This document shows positions 15,392 through 22,197 of a stretch of 64,000 nucleotides of DNA, piece after piece. A model generated the notes under the pieces. It did not search any database, was not told the DNA's origin, and was given only the letters and a program-made list of their open reading frames with translations. The first letter of the stretch is position 1. Each line of letters starts with the position of its first letter. Made by a program: the position numbers and the translations under genes. Origin of the DNA: an uncultured Anaerotruncus sp. (GTDB taxonomy: Bacteria > Bacillota > Clostridia > Oscillospirales > Acutalibacteraceae); the NCBI GenBank assembly GCA_900539775.1, contig UQDL01000003.1, forward strand, positions 62,001-126,000. The letters run 5' to 3'.

Positions 15392-17053
15392 TCAGTCTTC
15401 AAAAACAGCGCCCTTTGCACCGCTTGTTACATGCTGCGCATATCTTTTAATATAGCCCGTAAGATTTTGAACGGGAGGATGCCAAGCAGCCCTTCTTTGA
15501 GCGAGCACCTCATCGGAAACATTAACCTTAAGCACTCTTGCGGGAATATCGATTTCGATTTCATCCCCATCCTCAACAAGAGCAATTGTGCCGCCCTGAG
15601 CAGCTTCCGGGCTTACATGGCCGATTGACGCACCTCTTGTAGCGCCGCTGAAACGGCCGTCCGTAAGCAGAGCAACGGAATTGCCGAGGCCCATGCCGAT
15701 AATGGCAGAGGTTGGAGAAAGCATTTCCCTCATGCCAGGGCCGCCTTTAGGGCCTTCATATCTGATAACAACAACATCACCGGAAACAATTTTGCCGCCG
15801 TTGATTGCCGCAATTGCATCTTCTTCACTGTTGAAGCATTTTGCAGGGCCTTTATGCTGCATCATTTCGGGTGCAACGGCACCTTTTTTAACAACAGAGC
15901 CTTCCTCTGCAAGATTTCCCCAAAGCACGGCAATACCGCCATCCTTTGAAAACGGATTGTCGAGTTTGCGGATAATTTCGCCGTCTGCATCCGGAGCACA
16001 GGCAATTCTGTCTGCCACGGTGCCGTTTACGGTGAGAGCATCTGTATTTATCATGCCGCCTGTTGCAAGCTCCTTAACTACCGCCTGAATACCGCCAACA
16101 TCATTAAGATCTGTGATAAACACGGAAGAAGCGGGATTAAGCTTGCAGATTTGCGGTGTTTTCTTGCCGTAATCATCAAGCATTCTGAGATCTATATCAT
16201 GGCCTGCCGCATGAGCAATAGCCGTTAAATGCAAAATAGTGTTTGTTGAGCAGCCGATAGCCATATCGGTGCGAATTGCATTTTCAATTGATTTTTCGGT
16301 AATTATATCGCTGGGCTTAATATCCTCTTTAAGAAGCTCCATAACTCTTTCGCCGGTTCTTTTTGCAAGGCGAAGTCTCTCGCTCATAACTGCGGGAATT
16401 GTGCCGGAACCGGGAAGCGACATACCGATTGTTTCCGTTAAGCAATTCATTGAATTGGCAGTATACATACCGCTGCAGGAACCGCAGGTTGGGCAAGCCG
16501 TTGAAGCACAGCTTTCAAGATTTTCAAGGCTCATATTACCGGCAAAATACTTTCCGGAATATTCAAACATTTCAGACAACCCGATACGATTTGAGGTTTC
16601 TGTGCTTTTACCCGGCAACATTGGGCCGCCGGAAACAAAAATGCACGGCAGATTAAGGCGGCAAGCTGCAAGCAGCATTCCGGGAACGATTTTATCACAA
16701 TTTGGGATAAACACGATTGCATCAAGCGGATGCGCCGTAAGCATAACCTCGATTGAATCTGCTATAAGCTCACGAGAGCAAAGGCTGTATTTCATGCCCT
16801 TATGGTTCATTGCGATACCGTCGCAAACACCGATAGTGTTAAATTCAAACGGAACGCCGCCGGCATTTCTTATTCCGGCTTTAACCTGATCTGCAATTTT
16901 ATCAAGGTGCATATGGCCGGGAATATAATCGCTTTTTGAATTAACAACGGCAACAAACGGCCTTTTCATTTCAAGCTCATCTATGCCCAAAGCACGCAAA
17001 AGTGAACGGTGAGCTGCCCTTGTTGGGCCTTCTTTAATTAAATCCGATCTCAT
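15392..17053 (-). CDS. ilvD: Dihydroxy-acid dehydratase
   Basis: A 553-residue IlvD, dehydrating 2,3-dihydroxy-isovalerate and -methylvalerate in valine and isoleucine synthesis. Fe-S cluster and active-site features are present: IPNCDKIVPGM (about 116-126), ACPTCGSCSGMYTANSM (186-202) and the C-terminal GRFSGATRG loop. An in-frame ATG 12 codons upstream is rejected: AGGAG lies nine bases before 17053 and IlvD proteins start MRSD. It has a promoter at 17155-17183 and a roughly 95-base leader with GC-rich stems (for example GCGCC/GGCGC at 17072-17086, just upstream of the ribosome site). No T-box or leader peptide was recognised. No other ilv/leu genes are adjacent. Confidence 0.96.
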   Translation of the reverse strand: MRSDLIKEGPTRAAHRSLLRALGIDELEMKRPFVAVVNSKSDYIPGHMHLDKIADQVKAGIRNAGGVPFEFNTIGVCDGIAMNHKGMKYSLCSRELIADSIEVMLTAHPLDAIVFIPNCDKIVPGMLLAACRLNLPCIFVSGGPMLPGKSTETSNRIGLSEMFEYSGKYFAGNMSLENLESCASTACPTCGSCSGMYTANSMNCLTETIGMSLPGSGTIPAVMSERLRLAKRTGERVMELLKEDIKPSDIITEKSIENAIRTDMAIGCSTNTILHLTAIAHAAGHDIDLRMLDDYGKKTPQICKLNPASSVFITDLNDVGGIQAVVKELATGGMINTDALTVNGTVADRIACAPDADGEIIRKLDNPFSKDGGIAVLWGNLAEEGSVVKKGAVAPEMMQHKGPAKCFNSEEDAIAAINGGKIVSGDVVVIRYEGPKGGPGMREMLSPTSAIIGMGLGNSVALLTDGRFSGATRGASIGHVSPEAAQGGTIALVEDGDEIEIDIPARVLKVNVSDEVLAQRRAAWHPPVQNLTGYIKRYAQHVTSGAKGAVFED

Positions 17054-17154
17054 AAAAACATCTCCTATTTTGCGCCGCCGAGGCGCCATGTATCAGATAA
17101 TAATTATTCAAATTGAAGAATGCAACCGCAAAACAGCGGCATTACACTCGATAC

Positions 17155-17183
17155 ATTATAACATCATATATATTAAAATTCAA
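17155..17183 (-). promoter_or_regulatory. Promoter of ilvD
   Basis: On the minus strand TTGAAT (17178-17183), 17 bases, TATAAT (17155-17160). Confidence 0.82.
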
Positions 17184-17294
17184 TTACTTTTTAAACTCGT
17201 TAATAATTTGTTACCTTATGTAATTCGCTTTTTACAGATACACAAAGCTTGTTTTTCACGCCGGTAATCAGCACTGCAATGAAGCACAATAAAG

Positions 17295-17924
17295 CTAAAA
17301 CTCAAACGCCGACAACAGCAAACAGCAAAAAATGCGCCGAAAAGGCTGAGCGTTAATAAGGAAAGTTTGCTGCAAAACAACGGCTTTTGCACAACAATCA
17401 GTTAAACCCCGCAGATATGCGCCGGCATCATATTCGGCTTGCATATCATACTTTGAAAGCGTTAACAAGCCCGAATATGATTTACCGTGAGGCTTATTAA
17501 GCGGATAATAAAGATACGGGCTGTCAAAATTTACCGCATACATAGAATTATATCCGCAGAGGCTGTTTCTGAGCGCTTCTTCTTCATAATGATAGCTTCG
17601 TGTTGAATTTTTATCAACCTCCTCAATCATCATAAAATCCGGGCTTTCGGAATTTAAAAATTCGGCAATTCCGCTTGTTACGTTTTTTACCGATTCTTCG
17701 GATTTAGCACGGCTTTCCTTGCCGCCGTCCATAAAGAAACCGAAATCTGGAGTATAAGCTGCAAAGCCTATGTTATAAGACACAATTTTATATTCCTCAC
17801 CAACAAGCGCTGCATCGCTTGTTACACTGTTGATTTGCAAAGCTTGATTATCTTCTATTCTGTGATAATCAATCATGGCATAGGCAATTTTATAAAACAT
17901 ATGCTTAAAAATCCGTAAAAACAA
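17295..17924 (-). pseudogene. Truncated endonuclease/exonuclease/phosphatase-family gene
   Basis: The frame encodes 209 residues. DYHRIEDNQALQINS, then YKIVSYNIGFAAY, a DGG segment, SPDFMMIEEVDKNSTRSY and SYSGLLTLSKYDM match the N-terminal half of an EEP-superfamily (DNase I-like) membrane-anchored hydrolase. After SKYDM the similarity stops and a non-family tail ending FCCLLLSAFEF follows; the second half with the catalytic Asp/His motifs is missing. The N-terminal membrane anchor is also degenerate and no clear ribosome site precedes the ATG. I read this as a decayed gene at the left edge of the accessory block. Confidence 0.65.
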
Positions 17925-18010
17925 GTAAAAAGTTCAACCGTCATCGACTCTTACTTGCAGACCGTATAAAGTTTGGTTTGTTTTACGGTTTGTAAATTAT
18001 CCGTACAAAC

Positions 18011-18052
18011 AAAAAAGCCCTTTGAGAGCAGATTTTTCTTCTCTCAAAGGGC
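18011..18052 (-). terminator. Terminator of the GNAT gene
   Basis: GCCCTTTGAGAG (18017-18028) and CTCTCAAAGGGC (18041-18052) form a perfect 12-bp stem, followed on the minus strand by TTTTTT. Confidence 0.92.
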
Positions 18053-18057
18053 AAGTT
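18042..18057 (+). repeat. Direct repeat copy 1 flanking the GNAT gene
   Basis: TCTCAAAGGGCAAGTT, identical to 18543-18558. The two 16-base copies are 501 bases apart and bracket the GNAT gene. Copy 1 overlaps the right arm of the terminator. Confidence 0.8.
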
Positions 18058-18058
18058 A

Positions 18059-18484
18059 TTATTTTGATTGCCATACCATTACATATTCTTTTTCCCCGGT
18101 AACTTCATCTAAATCTTCGCGCAGAATTTCAAATCCTTCTCTTTGATAAAAAGATATTGCACGAATATTCTTCCAATACACTCTTAAAGACAATTTAGGT
18201 TTCTTGTTTTTTATATAATTCAATAGTCGTCCGCCTATACCTTGCGATTGATATTCATCAGAAACAAAAATGCCCTCAATATATTCGTCATTCAATCCTA
18301 TAAAACCTTGTATTTGCTGATTGTCCTCATAGATATAGACCTCAGCCTGTAGCAACAGTTCTTTTACCAATTCAAAATTGTTATTCCAATATTGAGCAGG
18401 AATAAAAGAATGTGCCTTTATATTTGTATTCAGCCATATATCGGCAACTTTATTTATATCTGCTTTTTGTAATTTTCTAATCAT
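18059..18484 (-). CDS. GNAT-family N-acetyltransferase (YjaB-like)
   Basis: A 141-residue acetyltransferase starting MIRKLQKADINKVADIW. It has YIEGIFVSDEYQSQGIGGRLLNYI (acetyl-CoA motif A, about 70-93) and ISFYQREGFEI near the C-terminus. The sequence resembles the widely distributed YjaB-type enzymes found on mobile DNA of gut Firmicutes. A frame extension to 18523 exists, but GGGGGAG lies before 18484. It is bracketed by a 16-base direct repeat and followed by a strong terminator, which suggests a self-contained cassette. Substrate unknown. Confidence 0.82.
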   Translation of the reverse strand: MIRKLQKADINKVADIWLNTNIKAHSFIPAQYWNNNFELVKELLLQAEVYIYEDNQQIQGFIGLNDEYIEGIFVSDEYQSQGIGGRLLNYIKNKKPKLSLRVYWKNIRAISFYQREGFEILREDLDEVTGEKEYVMVWQSK

Positions 18485-18542
18485 AATAATGTTCTTCTCC
18501 CCCCGATTTGCATTTTCGTTCATAAAAAAATGAATTTCCTTT

Positions 18543-18558
18543 TCTCAAAGGGCAAGTT
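18543..18558 (+). repeat. Direct repeat copy 2 flanking the GNAT gene
   Basis: Second copy of TCTCAAAGGGCAAGTT, located upstream of the GNAT start and just before the nucleoside phosphorylase. Unlike copy 1 it lacks the matching left arm, so it cannot form the terminator. Confidence 0.8.
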
Positions 18559-18587
18559 GGCAAACTTGAATTTGACGGAGAGATAGT

Positions 18588-19355
18588 ATGGCTATTATTA
18601 AAAACGAAATACCGATTTTGGAGTTTGATACAGAGCAGACAGCAGTTCTTAATCCCACTCATGAAAATCTTGGTTTGAACTTACCCAAGAAATGTGTGTT
18701 CGCATTTCTTGGTGCTTACATAGATGAATATGCCAGTAAAAGTGATACCAAACAGGTATCCACTTTTGAGAGTGCAACGAAGCATTATCCCATTTACATC
18801 ACCAAATACAAGGGTGAGGACATTGTGCTTTGTCAAGCACCCGTTGGTGCGGCAGCAGCCACACAGATACTTGATTGGCTGATTGGTTATGGTGTAAGAG
18901 AGGTAATCTCGGCAGGTAGTTGCGGTGCTCTGGAAAAGTTCCCCGAAAGTACATTCCTCGTACCAAACAAGGCTCTGCGTGATGAGGGAACATCTTATCA
19001 CTATGCGCCCCCTTCTCGATTTGTGGAAATCAGCGAGAAGGCAAGAAAAGCAATTGAAGAAACCATTCTTGAGCATAGTATGAAATATCAGGAGGTTATA
19101 ACCTGGTCAACGGATGGATTTTTCCGTGAAACCAAAGAAAAGGTGGCTTATCGCAAAAGTGAAGGCTGTGCAGTTGTAGAAATGGAATGTTCTGCTCTGG
19201 CGGCCTGTGCTGATTTCAGAGGGGCAACCTGGGGTATGATACTTTATACCGCAGACAGTCTTGCAGATGTTGACAAATACGACGAAAGAAACTGGGGCGG
19301 TAATGCATACGAATATGCACTTACGCTCTGCCTTGATGCGGTTATCAAATTATAA
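18588..19355 (+). CDS. Nucleoside phosphorylase (uridine phosphorylase-like)
   Basis: A 255-residue PNP/UDP-family enzyme. Recognisable elements are SAGSCGALE (108-116), TWSTDGFFRET (172-182) and VEMECSALAA (197-206), where the Glu binds the ribose. It should cleave a nucleoside with phosphate in salvage. GGAG precedes the ATG. It belongs to the accessory block and lies directly upstream of the ANT(6)-type gene on the same strand, separated by 53 bases. The nucleoside preferred cannot be decided from sequence. Confidence 0.85.
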   Translation: MAIIKNEIPILEFDTEQTAVLNPTHENLGLNLPKKCVFAFLGAYIDEYASKSDTKQVSTFESATKHYPIYITKYKGEDIVLCQAPVGAAAATQILDWLIGYGVREVISAGSCGALEKFPESTFLVPNKALRDEGTSYHYAPPSRFVEISEKARKAIEETILEHSMKYQEVITWSTDGFFRETKEKVAYRKSEGCAVVEMECSALAACADFRGATWGMILYTADSLADVDKYDERNWGGNAYEYALTLCLDAVIKL

Positions 19356-19408
19356 GAACAGTTAGAATCAATCTTTTTTTGTGTTATAATTTTATTGAGG
19401 TGAATGAA

Positions 19409-20281
19409 ATGAGGACTGAAAAAGAAATATACGATTTAGTTTTGAATTTTGCTTTTCAAGATGAGAGAATTAGAATTGTAACTCTTGAGGGGTCTCGCAC
19501 TAATGTTAATATACCAAAAGACAATCTTCAAGATTATGATATTACTTTTTTTGTTATAGATATGGGAGAATTTTTGAAAAGCGATGACTGGCTTAGTGTT
19601 TTTGGTAACAGAATTATGATGCAAAAACCTGAAGATATGGAATTATTTCCTCCAGAAGAAAAAGGATTTTCTTATATAATGCTTTTTGATGATGGTGTAA
19701 AGATTGATTTAACTTTGTTACCTGTTTCAATGCTTGAGGAGTATCTTACTCGCGATAAACTTGTAAAAATCATGTTAGATAAAGATAATATGATTAAAAC
19801 AGAAATAGTTCCCACAGATGAAGATTATTACATTAAGTGTCCAACAGAAAGAAAGTTTGATGACTGTTGTAACGAATTTTGGAATGTTGCAACATATGTA
19901 TCCAAGGGCTTACTTCGTGGTGAAATACTATTTGCAATAGACCATATGAATGAAGTATTACGTCATGAACTTCTTAGGATGATTAGTTGGTATGTCGGTA
20001 CTGAAAAAGGATTTAATTTCAGTTTGGGTAAAAACTATAAATTTTTAGATAAGCATATTTCAAAAGAATTGTGGGATAACTTACTAAATACATATTCAAT
20101 GAGTTCGTATGAAGAAATGTGGAAATCGTTTGATTTGTGTCTATGTTTGTTCAAAAAAATATCTAAAAAAGTGGCAGATTCACTTGGTTATAATTATCCT
20201 GATTATGATGAAAACGTTACAAAATATTTGGAAACACAAAAGAGAATTTCAAATAAATATCTTTATGGTAATAGGTATTGA
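19409..20281 (+). CDS. Aminoglycoside 6-adenylyltransferase, ANT(6)-type (AadE-like)
   Basis: A 290-residue protein beginning MRTEKEIYDLVLNFAFQDERI, the hallmark opening of ANT(6) streptomycin adenylyltransferases. The nucleotidyltransferase motif is intact: LEGSRTN (26-32), then QDYDITFFV with D42 and D44. Family members transfer AMP to the 6-hydroxyl of streptomycin. Base composition is visibly more AT-rich than the surrounding housekeeping genes, indicating transfer. A start ten codons upstream is possible, but GAGGTGAATGAA precedes 19409 directly. Intact motifs suggest a functional resistance gene, but which drug it modifies would need testing. Confidence 0.9.
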   Translation: MRTEKEIYDLVLNFAFQDERIRIVTLEGSRTNVNIPKDNLQDYDITFFVIDMGEFLKSDDWLSVFGNRIMMQKPEDMELFPPEEKGFSYIMLFDDGVKIDLTLLPVSMLEEYLTRDKLVKIMLDKDNMIKTEIVPTDEDYYIKCPTERKFDDCCNEFWNVATYVSKGLLRGEILFAIDHMNEVLRHELLRMISWYVGTEKGFNFSLGKNYKFLDKHISKELWDNLLNTYSMSSYEEMWKSFDLCLCLFKKISKKVADSLGYNYPDYDENVTKYLETQKRISNKYLYGNRY

Positions 20282-20318
20282 CAAATTCCAATTTGTCGAA
20301 CTTACTCTAAATTAGCAA

Positions 20319-20351
20319 AGACCGCTTACATCGTGTAGGCGGTCTCTTTTC
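20319..20351 (+). terminator. Terminator after the ANT(6)-type gene
   Basis: AGACCGC(T)TACA and TGTA(G)GCGGTCT form a long stem with a 3-base loop, followed by CTTTT; it may serve both convergent genes. Confidence 0.8.
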
Positions 20352-20355
20352 GTGT

Positions 20356-20535
20356 TCAGATATATTTGATTTTGAACTTTCTTCTCTTGGCTGAAAGCAC
20401 CTTATAAAGAATATCATCTACTGCATCGGTGCATCTGCCTTGTGCTGTCAGGCTGTTCTTCAAACGAATAAGTGATTGTATCAATCTGCTATATTCGTCA
20501 TCATTTAGATAGATATGGAACTTTTCTTCTCTCAT
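20356..20535 (-). CDS. Small conserved protein of mobile elements, coupled to the zinc-ribbon-repeat gene
   Basis: A 59-residue basic protein, MREEKFHIYLNDDEYSRLIQ, ending in a run of Lys/Arg (AKRRKFKIKYI). I recall similar short proteins from integrative elements of gut Clostridia, but no function is known to me. Its ATG overlaps the stop of the upstream gene (ATGA), and GGAGG lies within that gene's last codons, so the two are translationally coupled. A frame extension to 20550 exists but lacks a ribosome site. Confidence 0.7.
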   Translation of the reverse strand: MREEKFHIYLNDDEYSRLIQSLIRLKNSLTAQGRCTDAVDDILYKVLSAKRRKFKIKYI

Positions 20536-21923
20536 AGTCGTTTCCTCCATTCATCGAATCTTCTTTTGATTACCGAAACATCTACTTCGACATCAGAATA
20601 AATAAAGATATGTACGCTTTTGAAAACTGCTTTTACTCTGTCGGCATACTCCGTTTCCGTTTCGGTTGTCTTAAAAGGGAGTTTTACGAGTTTTATATTT
20701 CGCTGCTTGCAAAGGTGGCTTTTGAGAACCTCCATATGTTCTGAGCCGTTCGTAAATTCTATCGCCAGCTTTTCTGACGGAATGTAGGTTTCAAGAGGTA
20801 TTCCTAATAGTTTATCTGAACCGAGCTGTACCTTTAATCCTTTTTGATTGGCGTAATAGGCGACCGCCAAGCCGGGGAACACGGAGCGATATTCTTTTTC
20901 GCACACAGTGCATTTTTCTCCGATAATTGTTCTATCGCTGATTTTTGCTTTCCAAGAGTGTCCCAGTGAACATTTCCACCACACTCTTTTCATCGACCTT
21001 CTTGACACTTGTGTCGGGAGCAGAGAGTTTTTTTCGTAATCCCATTCAGCAAGCAGTTTCCTGTCCGTTGTGGCTAAATCATTGTATCCTGCAAGAACTG
21101 TCCTGTCCGCACAAACCGGGCATACTGTTCCTTTTACACGAGCATTGATAACGGACTTCCACTCATTGCCACAGGTCTTACACTTCCACCAAACATTGTG
21201 TCTTGATTTTGCGTTTACCTCATCAGGCATTAGAGGATAATTTCTTTCTGACCACTCAGCCGCAAGTTCAGGGTGCGTAGTCGCCAAGTCATTAAATCCT
21301 TTGAGCAATGTATATCCGCTGCAATACGGACATCTGCTCCCACCGGCACGGGTTGAAATAAGAGTGTACCACTCGTTTCCGCAATCTCTGCATTTCCACC
21401 AAGCCTTACTGTTTGCAAAGGCTGTTACCATTGTAGGCAGCAACGGAAGATTTCTGTCAGACCATTCAGCAGCAATATCGGGATACTGCGAAGCAAGGTC
21501 ATTGAATCCGGCAAGGACTTTATTGTGTGAGCAGTATGGACAGCCTGTGCCGTTTACCGTTCTGCTTTTAACGCTTGCTTCCCATTCGTGTCCGTGTTTA
21601 CATTTCCAAATAATCTTCTTATGAGAAGCGACAGAAACCTCAGTAGGTTTTAATTCGTTCTTTTCAGACCACTCCTGAACCAGCAGGGGCTTCAATGTGG
21701 CTAAATCATTGATACCCTCTATTACTCTCGCTCCTGAGCATATCGGGCATTTCTCGCCCTTTGAGCGAGCTTTGCCGCTCGTTTCCCACTCGTGTCCGCA
21801 AGCACCTTTCCACCATACTTTTTTATTTGAACCGAAGGTTATCTTATCAGGCGTCAGCGGTAAATTCCTCTCTGACCATTCAGGAATTAGCTCCGGGTGA
21901 ACGCTTGCTAAACTGTTGTTCAT
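20532..21923 (-). CDS. Protein with five zinc-ribbon repeats (DUF4379-like) and C-terminal nuclease-like domain
   Basis: A 463-residue protein. Five consecutive units of about 65-70 residues share the pattern L-P-E-W-S-x-x-N ... W-W-K-C-x-x-x-G-H/N-E-W ... C-P-x-C-S, i.e. repeated treble-clef/zinc-ribbon modules of the DUF4379 type (about 1-340). The last 110 residues (AYYANQKGLKVQ, then GIPLETYIPSEKLAIEFTNG) resemble a Vsr/PD-(D/E)XK endonuclease fold, with E in place of the usual first Asp. The first unit has a modified WWKGACGHEW cysteine pair. The gene sits in the accessory block. Nucleic-acid binding is likely; nuclease activity is inference. Confidence 0.75.
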   Translation of the reverse strand: MNNSLASVHPELIPEWSERNLPLTPDKITFGSNKKVWWKGACGHEWETSGKARSKGEKCPICSGARVIEGINDLATLKPLLVQEWSEKNELKPTEVSVASHKKIIWKCKHGHEWEASVKSRTVNGTGCPYCSHNKVLAGFNDLASQYPDIAAEWSDRNLPLLPTMVTAFANSKAWWKCRDCGNEWYTLISTRAGGSRCPYCSGYTLLKGFNDLATTHPELAAEWSERNYPLMPDEVNAKSRHNVWWKCKTCGNEWKSVINARVKGTVCPVCADRTVLAGYNDLATTDRKLLAEWDYEKNSLLPTQVSRRSMKRVWWKCSLGHSWKAKISDRTIIGEKCTVCEKEYRSVFPGLAVAYYANQKGLKVQLGSDKLLGIPLETYIPSEKLAIEFTNGSEHMEVLKSHLCKQRNIKLVKLPFKTTETETEYADRVKAVFKSVHIFIYSDVEVDVSVIKRRFDEWRKRL

Positions 21924-21974
21924 AGTATAACCACCCCTTCCTCTGTGATTATCCTCATTATATTGAGAAAAACA

Positions 21975-22132
21975 GGATTGGTGTAGTTTGCGATGTAGTC
22001 CGAAAACTATGAGAAATGAAAGAAGCTCCTGAGAAGCAGTAACTTCTCAGGAGCTGTGTGAAACTTAAAATTATGCGATTTTTTAGTCTCTGCACCGTTT
22101 TTAGCACCGATTGGTGTAAATTTGGTGTAAAG
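21975..22132 (+). repeat. Three GGTGTA repeats at the right edge of the accessory block
   Basis: TTGGTGTA occurs near 21979, 22111 and 22122, the last two as adjacent TTGGTGTAAA copies. Such short spaced repeats resemble arm-type sites of tyrosine recombinases, and they lie between the accessory genes and the lysS 3' end. No integrase gene remains. This is a weak indication of a former element boundary. Confidence 0.35.
22024..22055. other. Perfect 13-bp hairpin upstream of the zinc-ribbon-repeat gene
   Basis: AGCTCCTGAGAAG and CTTCTCAGGAGCT enclose a 6-base loop. No good T-run follows on either strand. The rest of the 274-base gap 21924-22197 shows a weaker AAACCC/GGGTTT stem near 22157-22187, which may end lysS transcription. 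Confidence 0.6.
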
Positions 22133-22197
22133 AGGTAAATTTATTTGATTTTGAAAGTCCCGAAACCCGCATAACTACTGGGTTTTTCTGAAATTTG

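Noticed and set aside
22130..22197. A definite attachment site at the lysS 3' end.
   Set aside because: No matching direct repeat was found at the left edge of the accessory block (17.9-18.1 kb) by eye, and no integrase gene is present, so only a weak repeat feature is reported.
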